The position numbers and the translations under genes were made by a program. Below, one piece after another: positions 6,344 to 12,808 of a DNA stretch of 12,808 nt (positions are counted from its first letter, which is position 1; every line of letters begins with the position of its first letter). The notes below the pieces were generated by a model. It was given only the letters and a program-made list of their open reading frames with translations, searched no databases and was not told where the DNA came from. The DNA comes from UMGS1052 sp045532035 (lineage in GTDB: Bacteria > Bacillota > Clostridia > Oscillospirales > CAG-382), in NCBI GenBank assembly GCA_045532035.1, contig JAZSFD010000034.1, positions 1 through 12,808 of the forward strand, written 5' to 3'.

Positions 6344-6429
6344 AATTCCGACACCTCATCCACCGCTGTCGCAGTCCCCATTCTCCCACAGGAGAAGGCA
6401 AAACGAAAGCCTCCCTCAAGAGGGAGGCT
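6344..6429 (-). repeat. Dispersed three-hairpin repeat, diverged copy C
   Basis: On the minus strand the module order equals that of copy A. A first hairpin, AGCCTCCCTC/GAGGGAGGCT (6408-6429), is followed by TTCGTTTT. A second hairpin comes next (TTCTCC/GGAGAA, 6381-6396), then a third short inverted repeat with ACTGCGACAGCGGT. The element ends with GTCGGAATT, like copy A. Primary sequence has diverged but architecture is kept. It lies 38 bases past the rsmA stop codon, read in the rsmA direction. Confidence 0.6.
6400..6429 (-). terminator. Terminator of rsmA, made from repeat copy C
   Basis: AGCCTCCCTC (6408-6417) pairs with GAGGGAGGCT (6420-6429), a near 10-bp GC-rich stem with a tiny loop. 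On the minus strand it is followed by TTCGTTTTGCC. It is the first strong hairpin after rsmA and is also the first module of repeat copy C. Its T-tract is interrupted, so efficiency is uncertain. Confidence 0.6.
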
Positions 6430-6466
6430 GAAAAAAGGCTACTGCTTTTGGGGAATTCAGCAATTC

Positions 6467-7342
6467 TCAACCGAACAACCTCTGCGCAAGCATCACAAAC
6501 TGTTCGGTCGAAAGCTCCTCTCCGCGCACTGTGGGTTTGCCGAACATTTCCTCGATAAGAGCCGTCAGCTTTTCTTTGGTTTCATAACCCGGAACTGTCA
6601 AGCTCATAAGGGTATTTACCAAAGTCTTGCGGCGCATTGAAAACGCAGCCTTTATAACTTTAGAGGTTTTGGCGATTTGCTCGGGAGTATATTTCGCAGG
6701 CTCATACAGCGATATTTTCACAACGCTCGAATCAACCTTTGGTTTGGGATTGAAATTTCCTGCCGAAACATCAAAAAGCTTGGTTGCTTTGCCATAAAGA
6801 CCGATGGCGGCGGTGATTGCGCCATAATCATCGGTGGAAGGCTTTGCACAAAGTCTGCGCGCCACCTCTTTTTGCACCATGACAGTGATAAACGAAAACT
6901 CTCCGTATTCCTCCAAAAGCTTCATGAGCACAGGAGTTGTTATATAATAGGGAAGATTTGCACAAACCGAAACGGGAAGCTTTTTGCCCTCAACATTCCG
7001 ATGCTGTGCCAAAAGGGGTGCAAGCTCGACCTTCATCACATCCTGATTTATGACAGTAATATTGTCATAGTCCTGCAAGGAATCGGCAAGAACGGGAATC
7101 AGCTCCTCGTCGATCTCGACCGCCAGCACCTTTGTGAAGCGCTTTGCAAGCTCTTTTGTGAGAATTCCCGCCCCCGGTCCCACCTCAAGAATAAGACTTT
7201 CTGCGCGCTTGCCGTCGGCTACATCAAAATCGGTGCAGCCGTCTGCGATTCGCGAGGGAATACGCACATCGGTCAGAAAATTCTGACCGTATTTTTTCTG
7301 CATTTTGAAATTATGTTTTTCAAGCAAATAGTTGTCTGACAT
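6467..7342 (-). CDS. rsmA: 16S rRNA (adenine1518/1519-N6)-dimethyltransferase
   Basis: KsgA/RsmA dimethylates two adjacent adenines in the last helix of 16S rRNA, using S-adenosylmethionine, as a late step of 30S assembly. The product is 291 aa, full length. Motifs are KYGQNFLTD at 17-25, the SAM-binding motif LEVGPGAGILT at 52-62, the acidic VEID at 75-78, the catalytic NLPYYITTPVL at 129-139, MVQKEVARRL at 155-164 and FNPKPKVDSSVV at 197-208. The C-terminal small domain contains FSMRRKTLVNTL at 234-245. The ATG is preceded by AAAGGAA at a suitable distance. It lies downstream of the binding-protein gene but beyond that gene's terminator, so it is probably transcribed by itself; I see no strong promoter in the 89-base gap. 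The family often sits near veg, ispE or rnmV; that context is absent here. Confidence 0.97.
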   Translation of the reverse strand: MSDNYLLEKHNFKMQKKYGQNFLTDVRIPSRIADGCTDFDVADGKRAESLILEVGPGAGILTKELAKRFTKVLAVEIDEELIPVLADSLQDYDNITVINQDVMKVELAPLLAQHRNVEGKKLPVSVCANLPYYITTPVLMKLLEEYGEFSFITVMVQKEVARRLCAKPSTDDYGAITAAIGLYGKATKLFDVSAGNFNPKPKVDSSVVKISLYEPAKYTPEQIAKTSKVIKAAFSMRRKTLVNTLMSLTVPGYETKEKLTALIEEMFGKPTVRGEELSTEQFVMLAQRLFG

Positions 7343-7375
7343 ACAAAAAAGTTCCTTTGTTGCGTACTTTTACGA

Positions 7376-7404
7376 AAAAGCCCTACCTTTTAAGTAGGGC
7401 TTTT
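7376..7404 (-). terminator. Terminator of the solute-binding protein gene
   Basis: AAAAGCCCTAC (7376-7386) pairs perfectly with GTAGGGCTTTT (7394-7404), with a 7-base loop. On the minus strand the stem ends in TTTTTCG. It lies about 30 bases past the stop codon of the binding-protein gene and separates it from rsmA. The plus-strand side also ends in TTTT, so it could work weakly in both directions. Confidence 0.85.
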
Positions 7405-7422
7405 GTATTATACTCGATTATT

Positions 7423-7440
7423 GCTGAATGATCATTCAGC
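7423..7440. other. 18-bp perfect palindrome over a stop codon
   Basis: GCTGAATGATCATTCAGC is a perfect palindrome. On the minus strand its left half encodes the last two residues (Ala-Glu) and TGA stop of the binding-protein gene. A 7-bp stem would form in the mRNA around the stop codon, about 20 bases before the terminator. It might slow ribosomes or serve as an operator; neither is shown. Confidence 0.6.
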
Positions 7441-9306
7441 TGCTTCGTCTTCAGCTTCTTCCTCTTCTTCGATCTCAAGCTTATAGTGGTTATAATTCTT
7501 GAGATTTGTCTTTGTGAAGATGGGAGCGCCGATATTGTTGTATTTAACCTTTGAAAGCTCGCCTGAAACAAGGTAGCTGTTTGTTCCAAAGAAGAGAGGT
7601 GCGCAGGGAGCCTTGTCTGCAAGAAGCTTTTCTGCCTGCTTGTAGATTTCAAGTCTTTCGCCCGAATCTTCTGCCGCAAGCACGCCTGTCACAGAAAGGA
7701 TATCACCTGTTTCGGGATCATGCTCAAAGGTACCGATGAGGGTGTTGTATTCTTCATCGTCAAAGCCTGTAACATGTGCGGTGGAGGGAACTGCGTCATC
7801 ATCAACGGGAACTACGCTTCCGCTGAACTCACGCGCATAGGGAACGAGGAAAGAATAAGCATCGTCCGAAAGTGCGCACTGATTTACCGCGATAACATCG
7901 AAGTCACCCGATGCGATCATCTTTTCATATTCGGAAATAATATTCTTGCTGTCAGACTGAGCATCAAAGCGCTTTACGCTAACGGTAAAGCCGAGACCCG
8001 ACCAGACACCCTTTACATAATCGGCAACATCCTTTTCCCAATCAAGGTCATTGCGGATGGCGATGGTGATGGTGCCCTTGGTAACCTTCGCTTCCTTGAG
8101 AAGAGCCTTTGCTTCTTCAAGGTTTGCGGAAGCCGAGATCACATCTTCAGCCTTGTCTCTGTAATCCTTCTTGCCCTTGTTGTCAACTGCAACGCCTGTG
8201 GGAACATAACCTGTGGCGGGAGTAACACCGCGGCCGACGATGGAAGCAATCTCGTTTCTGTCAAGAGCGATCGAAAGAGCCTTTCTTACGCGGGCATCCG
8301 AAAGAGTTTTGTTTGCCGCGTTGAAGTAATATGTATACATCGCGCCGTTGTCAAAGCTTTCAACATCAGACTTGACGGTTTCATAGCCTTCCTTGGAGAA
8401 GGAGCCGATGAAGAAGTTGCGGTCAAGATGGTTTTCGTCATTCTTCTTGATATTGAAGTTTTCAAGCTGAACATCGGGAGTATCGCCGTAGTTGACAACG
8501 ATTCTGTAAGGAGTTACATACTTTGCAACATCTCCCTCGGGATCAAGGTTTCTGTAATAGATGGAGCGTTCGAGAAGAACCGAATCCTCTGTCCATTCCT
8601 TGATGGTGAAGGGACCGTTGGTGACGATGCTGCTGAAAGCGTCGTCCTTCTGTCTTGCGTATTTTGCAAAGATAGGCTGTGCCCAGTCCTCACCATACTG
8701 CATAACAATATCCTCACGGACAGGTGTGAACACGGGGCTTGCAAGGGATCTCTTGAAAAATTCAACATCTGTGAAGCCTTCTTCAAAGATGATCTCAATG
8801 GTTGTGGGGTTGATCGCCGAGAAGCCGACATCATCAATGGTCATAAGACCCGACTTTGCAGACTTTGCATTTTCGATGGGGAAAAGAAGTGCTGCTGCGG
8901 GATTGCTGTTGTCGGGGTCAAGCAGGCGCTTGAAGGTATAAACAACGTCATCGGCGGTAACCGAAACGCCGTCCGACCAGGAGGTTTTGTTGAGCTTGAG
9001 GACAAGCTTGCTCTTGCCGTCGCGCTCATCTTCTTCCCATTCGGAATCCTTCACAAGGGCGTTTTCAAGCTTGCCATTTTCGTTGATCTTGAAAAGTCCT
9101 TCGTAAAGAAGGCTGTAAAGCTTAAGATTTTCGGAATCAAACTGGATTCTTGTGGGGTCGAGGTCTACGGGGAGATTTGATATGTACATATTGATCTCCG
9201 CGCCCTTGTCTTCTTCGTCCTTTGTTGAACAGCCGGTGAAGCTCACAGCGCACATTATCAAAGCGAGCATCAAGGCAAGAACGGATTTTAAGGTTTTCAT
9301 TTTCAT
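7432..9306 (-). CDS. Family 5 solute-binding lipoprotein (peptide ABC transporter)
   Basis: Extracellular lipid-anchored binding protein of the OppA/DppA type, 624 aa. The signal peptide is followed by the lipobox FTGC with C26 as the lipidated residue. Family 5 signs are LYSLLYEGLFKINENGKL at 63-80, WSDGVSVTADDVVYTFKRLLD at 110-130, TNGPFTIKEW at 229-238 and LSDARVRKALSIALDR at 335-350. The C-terminus is strongly acidic (EEEEEAEDEAAE). The start is ATG with GGGAGG six bases upstream. No permease or ATPase gene lies beside it, so it is an orphan binding protein or works with a transporter encoded elsewhere. The ligand is probably an oligopeptide, but nickel-, heme- and sugar-binding members exist. 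It has its own promoter, leader and terminator. Confidence 0.93.
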   Translation of the reverse strand: MKMKTLKSVLALMLALIMCAVSFTGCSTKDEEDKGAEINMYISNLPVDLDPTRIQFDSENLKLYSLLYEGLFKINENGKLENALVKDSEWEEDERDGKSKLVLKLNKTSWSDGVSVTADDVVYTFKRLLDPDNSNPAAALLFPIENAKSAKSGLMTIDDVGFSAINPTTIEIIFEEGFTDVEFFKRSLASPVFTPVREDIVMQYGEDWAQPIFAKYARQKDDAFSSIVTNGPFTIKEWTEDSVLLERSIYYRNLDPEGDVAKYVTPYRIVVNYGDTPDVQLENFNIKKNDENHLDRNFFIGSFSKEGYETVKSDVESFDNGAMYTYYFNAANKTLSDARVRKALSIALDRNEIASIVGRGVTPATGYVPTGVAVDNKGKKDYRDKAEDVISASANLEEAKALLKEAKVTKGTITIAIRNDLDWEKDVADYVKGVWSGLGFTVSVKRFDAQSDSKNIISEYEKMIASGDFDVIAVNQCALSDDAYSFLVPYAREFSGSVVPVDDDAVPSTAHVTGFDDEEYNTLIGTFEHDPETGDILSVTGVLAAEDSGERLEIYKQAEKLLADKAPCAPLFFGTNSYLVSGELSKVKYNNIGAPIFTKTNLKNYNHYKLEIEEEEEAEDEAAE

Positions 9307-9339
9307 TTGTTTCCTCCCTGTGAAATGGATAGGCTTGCC

Positions 9340-9378
9340 GACACCGCAAGGCGGTGCGGAAAGAGAGCCTTTCGGCTT
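9340..9378 (-). promoter_or_regulatory. Two stable hairpins in the binding-protein mRNA leader
   Basis: On the minus strand AGCC-GAAA-GGCT (9366-9377, a GNRA-type tetraloop) is followed by CACCGC-CTT-GCGGTG (9342-9356). Both lie in a leader of about 125 bases between the predicted start of transcription and the ATG at 9306. No T-tract follows either stem in the mRNA direction. I do not recognise a known riboswitch. Confidence 0.5.
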
Positions 9379-9437
9379 TTTGTTGATACCGTTTGGGCAT
9401 TCCTTTACGAATACACATAACGATACACGATAAGTAT

Positions 9438-9466
9438 ATTATAGCATTCTTTTCAAAAATCTGCAA
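9438..9466 (-). promoter_or_regulatory. Promoter of the solute-binding protein gene
   Basis: On the minus strand TTGCAG (-35, 9461-9466) and a perfect TATAAT (-10, 9438-9443) are 17 bases apart. A TGC directly before the -10 makes it an extended -10 promoter. The -35 is weak beyond its first three bases. Transcription would start near 9431. Confidence 0.75.
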
Positions 9467-9499
9467 GCAAAATAAACCATATTTTTGAGAATTTGTCTT

Positions 9500-9539
9500 T
9501 TGCACAATTCTTGGCAAAATAGTTGTACAACTTGCACAA
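9500..9539. promoter_or_regulatory. Cluster of TTGnnCAA-like boxes upstream of the promoter
   Basis: TTGCACAA at 9500-9507, TTGGCAAA at 9511-9518, TTGTACAA at 9523-9530 (centre of the 12-bp palindrome AGTTGTACAACT, 9521-9532) and TTGCACAA at 9532-9539. Start-to-start spacing is 11, 12 and 9 bases, about one helical turn each. The cluster lies just beyond the radical SAM stop codon and 34-73 bases upstream of the -35 box at 9461-9466. It could be an activator-binding region, but the DNA is A/T-rich and chance cannot be ruled out. Confidence 0.35.
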
Positions 9540-9540
9540 A

Positions 9541-11190
9541 TCACGATCTTTTTCGACTTTGAACGCGCTTGTTTTTTCGGTCAAAAACATACACATTGCC
9601 ATTGTCAAATGCAAAAAAGTGCGTTTCGAGAGCAGGAACGAAAAAATCCCCCTCCCCTTTCGGGGACTCGTGTATGACCTTTGTGCGGAAAAACTCAAGC
9701 TCACACCTTTCCGCCTCGGTATATTCCCTTGCGATTGCCGGGGGTGTGCGCCCCTGATTTGACAAAAGAAAATCGAATCTCAGCTTTTCTCGAAAGGTTT
9801 CAAGCTGTAAACCGCAAAGTCCGAGCTTTTCTTGTGCAAAGGTCAGAAGCTCTGTATACTTTTCGCGGTGGGAAAGGTTTTTGCCCTCCGAAAAGTGATC
9901 ATAAAGCTTTTCAAAAAGTCCGAAGGGCGAGTCCGAAAGCTTGGCAAGATAAGATATCGACTCAAAAAATCCGCCGTCCTTTTCGGAAAAGGCATCCACC
10001 GTGTCGGCAATTCCCGAAAGCTTTCGCATCTGTGAAAACGAAAAGGTATCACTGCAAAGGAGAGTATAAGGTGGGGTGTCGAGAAATTCCATGCCGTAGC
10101 TTTGCGTCATCTCACGCATCCTTGTGCCGGGCAAAAGCTTGAGTATCCCAAGCTGAAGATGGTCGGAAAGTCCATAGATCATATCAAACGAGCGTGCTAT
10201 GCCGTCATAGCTGTCATACGGCAGGCCGCAGATCAGGTCAAGATGCACCGTGACCTTGGTTTTCGCCTTGAGCTTTTTCACATTCTCAATTATTTTTGCG
10301 GTATCATCACGCCGTCCTATCTCCGAAAGACTAAGCGCTGTTGCCGTCTGAACACCGATCTCAAAGCGGATAAGACCCTCGGGAGCCTTTGAAAGAATGT
10401 CAACCGTTTCGTCGTCAAGAAGCGCCGCACAAATCTCAAAATGGCAGGTGGGACAAACTCCTTCGTGCTTTTCCGAATAGTCTATTATAAATGAAAACAG
10501 CTCTTTTGCGCGGGCTTTGTCAAAATTAAAGGTGCGGTCAACGAATTTTATGCATCTGACATTTTTTGAAAGGATGACCGAAAGCTCTCTTTTCACCTTT
10601 TCGCAAGACTTTGCGCGCACCCTCTCCCCCGCTCTTTTGACTGAGGACAGGCAATATGAGCAGTTATAGGGGCAGCCTCGCGAGCTTTCATAATACAAAA
10701 GCGCCCCCTCTTTGCAGCCGAGTGAATTTTCGGCGCAAAAATACGGCTCGTCCGAATCTGCAAAAGCCTCATATATTCCGCCGTCGACTATGGTTTTGGG
10801 GCTGTATTTCCCATCGGCGATATCGCAGATGGCTTTTTCGCCCTCCCCCTTTATCAGATAGTCCACAAAGCTGTTTTCGCAAAGAAACTTATCGTCACAG
10901 AACGACACCTCAGGACCGCCAAGGACGATGAGAGAATGAGGCAAAAGCTTTTTCATTGTCCTTGCGGCTTCAAGCTGCATACTTCTGTTCCAGATATAAA
11001 CCGAAAAGGCATAGATATCCGCATTCTGCTCATGTAACTTTTCGCAAAGCGAAAGAACCCCTCCCCTGTCATTGACGGTGGTCTCGGAAATATGCACCTC
11101 GTGCTTTTCGGACAACAATTGTGCAAAGCCCCGTACGGCAGGATTTGTGTGGGTATATGAGGAATTGAGTGCCACAAGTACGATCTTCAA
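9541..11190 (-). CDS. B12-binding-domain radical SAM protein, DUF4080 type
   Basis: Probable iron-sulfur, SAM-dependent radical enzyme of 549 aa; reaction unknown. The N-terminal part (about 1-140) has the Rossmann-like cobalamin-binding fold pattern (KIVLVALNSSYTHTNPAVRG, then FSVYIWN and LIVLGGPEVS at 88-96). The radical SAM core follows, with RGCPYNCSYC at 171-180 giving cluster ligands C173, C177 and C180. The DUF4080-like C-terminal domain follows at roughly 380-500. The usual DxHxxG histidine of base-off B12 proteins is not visible. The start was set at TTG (11188-11190), seven bases after AAGGAG; it gives the normal family N-terminus, while reading further upstream adds 44 residues of non-family sequence from the intergenic region. 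It is transcribed alone and divergently from the SLH protein. I see no clear terminator beyond its stop. Confidence 0.88.
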   Translation of the reverse strand: MKIVLVALNSSYTHTNPAVRGFAQLLSEKHEVHISETTVNDRGGVLSLCEKLHEQNADIYAFSVYIWNRSMQLEAARTMKKLLPHSLIVLGGPEVSFCDDKFLCENSFVDYLIKGEGEKAICDIADGKYSPKTIVDGGIYEAFADSDEPYFCAENSLGCKEGALLYYESSRGCPYNCSYCLSSVKRAGERVRAKSCEKVKRELSVILSKNVRCIKFVDRTFNFDKARAKELFSFIIDYSEKHEGVCPTCHFEICAALLDDETVDILSKAPEGLIRFEIGVQTATALSLSEIGRRDDTAKIIENVKKLKAKTKVTVHLDLICGLPYDSYDGIARSFDMIYGLSDHLQLGILKLLPGTRMREMTQSYGMEFLDTPPYTLLCSDTFSFSQMRKLSGIADTVDAFSEKDGGFFESISYLAKLSDSPFGLFEKLYDHFSEGKNLSHREKYTELLTFAQEKLGLCGLQLETFREKLRFDFLLSNQGRTPPAIAREYTEAERCELEFFRTKVIHESPKGEGDFFVPALETHFFAFDNGNVYVFDRKNKRVQSRKRS

Positions 11191-11275
11191 GCTTTTTCTC
11201 CTTTTTGAATAATAAATAGACAGACGGAAAAAATATCTAAACAAAGAAACATTTTCTGTGAAAGGAATTAAAAAT

Positions 11276-12544
11276 ATGAAAAAGAGAATCTTTACGGCAA
11301 TCCTTGCTGCGCTCATGCTCATTACGCAGACGGTATTTTTTGCAAAGGCAGACGGCTATGAGCTGTCCCGCGGCATCGAGGTACTTCTGTCCCGCTCACA
11401 ACTGAAAAAATGCGGAGTAGTGAACACTCCCATCACCTTTTCGGCAAGCGATTTTGACAGCGTTCTCGGCAATGGAGAGTATGTGACCTTTCTGTCGTTG
11501 CCCGAAAAAAGCGCAGGCAGACTTATGCTCGGCACCACCGAGATCAAAAAGGGACAGACCTTAAGCCGAAAAGCTGTGAATGAGCTTGTTTTTGAGCCTG
11601 CAAAGGACGCAAAAGCCACTGCCGTCTTCGCCTTTTCCGACCGCCCCGACAGTACGAAATACGGTATTTGCACTCTCTTTGTGCTTGAGCGCGAAAACCT
11701 TGCACCGAAAGCTCTCGACTGCCCCTTCGATACCGTAAAAAACATTTCATACAAGGGCTTTCTGAAAGCCGAAGATCCCGAAAATGATGATATCTCCTTT
11801 TATGTCGTTTCGCCGCCAAGACACGGAACGCTTCAGCTGCTTGACGAAAAAAGCGGGCATTTCATGTACACTCCCAAGGCAGATTTCACCGGCAGGGATG
11901 CCTTCAAATTCAAAGTATGCGACAAATACGGAAACCGCTCGGAAACCTTGCGCGTCATTGTTCACATAGACGAAAAGACCACCGACACGGTTTTTTCGGA
12001 CATGACAAACCACTGGGCGCACGAAAGCGCAATCACAATCTTTGATGACAGGGTGCTTTCGGCGGAAATTTCCGACGGAAAGCTTGTTTTTTCTCCCGAT
12101 GAAAAGATAACGCGAGGAGATTTTCTTGCCGTTGCCATGATCGCAGCAGGGCTTGAAGATGAGGTCAAAAGAAGCTATTCCACAGTTTTTGATGACGATG
12201 CACAAATTCCGCTGAATATCAAAAGCTATGCCAACACAGCCTTTTCTCTCGGTATAATCAAGGGCTACCCCGCAGATACCGGTGTGCGCTTTGCAAGCTC
12301 ATCCCCCATTTCAAGACGCGAAGCCGAAATAATCCTTTCGCGGATTGTCGAATATCTTGAAGCCGGAAAAAGCAATGTCCGCACCGCGTCGGTGACCGCC
12401 ATGCCGACGGTTTCAGAGCTTGGTATTCTTGTGGGAATGGGCGGCGGCGAAATGTCGCCCGGAACGACCGTCACAAAGGCACAGCTTGCAAAGATCTACT
12501 GCAATCTTAAAGAATATGCCTCATCTGCTTTGCAGAGCAGATGA
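11276..12544 (+). CDS. Secreted cadherin/Ig-like and SLH domain protein
   Basis: Surface protein of 422 aa. A signal peptide (MKKRIFTAILAALMLITQTV...) probably ends after AKA at 26. Two beta-sandwich regions follow. Region one (about 28-140) has the pattern seen in cadherin-like tandem domains (LPEKSAGRLMLGTTEIKKGQ). Region two (about 145-232) is a clearer VCBS/cadherin-like domain (KAEDPENDDISFYVVSPPRHG, then YTPKADFTGRDAFKFKV at 198-214). SLH modules follow at about 239-292 (FSDMTNHWAHESAI, then SPDEKITRGDFLAVAM) and 304-362 (FDDDAQ, ANTAFSLGIIKGY, SPISRREAEIIL). The third module (about 379-414) has lost its first part. SLH modules bind pyruvylated secondary cell-wall polymers, so it is probably wall-anchored. 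ATG at 11276 has AAAGGA 9 bases upstream; the GTG at 11258 lies before that site. Partner or ligand is unknown. Confidence 0.9.
   Translation: MKKRIFTAILAALMLITQTVFFAKADGYELSRGIEVLLSRSQLKKCGVVNTPITFSASDFDSVLGNGEYVTFLSLPEKSAGRLMLGTTEIKKGQTLSRKAVNELVFEPAKDAKATAVFAFSDRPDSTKYGICTLFVLERENLAPKALDCPFDTVKNISYKGFLKAEDPENDDISFYVVSPPRHGTLQLLDEKSGHFMYTPKADFTGRDAFKFKVCDKYGNRSETLRVIVHIDEKTTDTVFSDMTNHWAHESAITIFDDRVLSAEISDGKLVFSPDEKITRGDFLAVAMIAAGLEDEVKRSYSTVFDDDAQIPLNIKSYANTAFSLGIIKGYPADTGVRFASSSPISRREAEIILSRIVEYLEAGKSNVRTASVTAMPTVSELGILVGMGGGEMSPGTTVTKAQLAKIYCNLKEYASSALQSR
12522..12543 (+). terminator. Hairpin over the SLH gene stop codon, possible terminator
   Basis: CATCTGCT (12522-12529) pairs perfectly with AGCAGATG (12536-12543) around a 6-base loop, covering the last codons and most of the TGA stop. 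A T-rich run (CCTTTTTT) follows only after 11 more bases, so it is a poor intrinsic terminator. Repeat copy B, whose first module is also a hairpin, lies just beyond. Confidence 0.4.
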
Positions 12545-12564
12545 TTCGGTATTTCCTTTTTTGC

Positions 12565-12667
12565 CTCCCTCAGTCGCTCCGCTCGCCGGCTCCCCCAAAG
12601 GAGGAGCCGTATTTAGCCTCCCTCCCAAGTGTGGTGGCACGGCGAAGCCGTGACGGAAGGAGTCGGA
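12565..12667 (+). repeat. Dispersed three-hairpin repeat, copy B
   Basis: Its first 44 bases match copy A with one substitution and a 2-base gap, including the GGCTCC/GGAGCC hairpin (12589-12608). The middle hairpin is degraded (GCCTCCCTCCCAAGTGTGG). The third hairpin CACGGC-GAA-GCCGTG and the tail GACGGAAGGAGTCGGA match copy A. Its orientation is that of copy A. It starts about 20 bases after the SLH gene stop codon, in the direction of that gene's transcription. Confidence 0.8.
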
Positions 12668-12701
12668 GTTTTATCAATGGTGAAAAATTTCCTCTCCCCC
12701 A

Positions 12702-12783
12702 GTAGGGGACGATGCCCACACCGCCCCGCAAAACAAGTTATAAATGTATTTCTTAACGGGACGATGTGGGCTTCCTCCCCTAC
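12702..12783. repeat. 82-bp near-palindromic element
   Basis: A 27-base arm at 12702-12728, beginning GTAGGGGACGATGCCCACA, is repeated inverted at 12757-12783 with 23 of 27 positions matching. The arms flank a 28-base A/T-rich centre with no coding capacity. The form is like a MITE or other small palindromic dispersed element. No target-site duplication is obvious. Confidence 0.7.
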
Positions 12784-12808
12784 AATTATTGCAAACGCTC
12801 ATCTGTCA

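Noticed and set aside
7407..7412. Perfect minus-strand TATAAT as an rsmA promoter
   Set aside because: Transcription would begin inside the terminator hairpin at 7376-7404 and the -35 position has no match, so it is more likely chance in A/T-rich DNA.
7720..9180. A 486-codon open frame antisense to the solute-binding protein gene
   Set aside because: The translation shows no known fold and no ribosome binding site was evident. The minus-strand gene has clear family motifs, lipobox, promoter and terminator.
9342..9366. Possible fourth copy of the three-hairpin repeat in the binding-protein leader
   Set aside because: A stem followed by CGGAAAGAG faintly resembles the repeat tail, but the flanking modules are missing and the match is too short.
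11191..11322. 44-residue N-terminal extension of the radical SAM protein
   Set aside because: The added residues do not look like the family, they come from the divergent intergenic region and the SLH gene, and the TTG at 11190 has its own good ribosome binding site.
1..12808. CRISPR array, tRNA or rRNA genes, transposase, toxin-antitoxin or defence genes
   Set aside because: None was seen on either strand: no regularly spaced repeats, no cloverleaf with TTCRA arm noticed, and no protein with such motifs.

Overview
The window looks like a chromosomal segment of a low-to-medium-GC, spore-forming Firmicute of the class Clostridia, probably an uncultured gut-type relative of the Oscillospirales or Christensenellales. 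The grounds are a GerW-family sporulation protein, an S-layer-homology (SLH) surface protein, strong GGAGG-type ribosome binding sites, an rpsO-pnp gene pair with Firmicute-like sequences, and three copies of a structured dispersed repeat of a kind common in such genomes. Taxonomy is inferred from gene flavour only.

Layout. Positions 1-278 hold one repeat copy (A) and a leftward terminator. Positions 279-3269 are a leftward four-gene cluster, read from right to left: a small XRE-type HTH protein, a DUF2953 membrane protein (YtfI-like), GerW/YtfJ, and an M20 dipeptidase. The genes overlap or nearly touch, so they are probably one operon. From a divergent promoter at 3426-3454 a rightward operon encodes ribosomal protein S15 (rpsO) and polynucleotide phosphorylase (pnp). 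A long leader precedes rpsO, and the intergenic region contains two striking hairpins. The operon ends at a strong terminator (6250-6287). Leftward again come rsmA (16S rRNA dimethyltransferase) and, upstream of it behind its own terminator, a lone solute-binding lipoprotein with a structured leader. Next is a leftward B12-binding-type radical SAM protein (DUF4080 type) that most likely starts at a TTG codon. Divergent from it, at the right end, is a secreted protein with cadherin/Ig-like and SLH domains. The last 264 bases carry repeat copy B and a separate near-palindromic 82-bp element.

Function. rpsO, pnp and rsmA belong to ribosome assembly and RNA turnover. The HTH-DUF2953-GerW-M20 cluster has a sporulation flavour. 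The remaining genes serve peptide uptake, radical chemistry of unknown substrate, and the cell surface. I see no phage, transposase, CRISPR, toxin-antitoxin or defence system, and no clearly new multi-gene system. The points most worth a second look are RNA- and DNA-level: the hairpins between rpsO and pnp, the duplicated ribosome binding site and start of pnp, the HTH gene with a perfect Shine-Dalgarno but no normal start codon, the modular three-hairpin repeats downstream of genes, and a helically phased cluster of TTGnnCAA-like boxes upstream of the binding-protein promoter.
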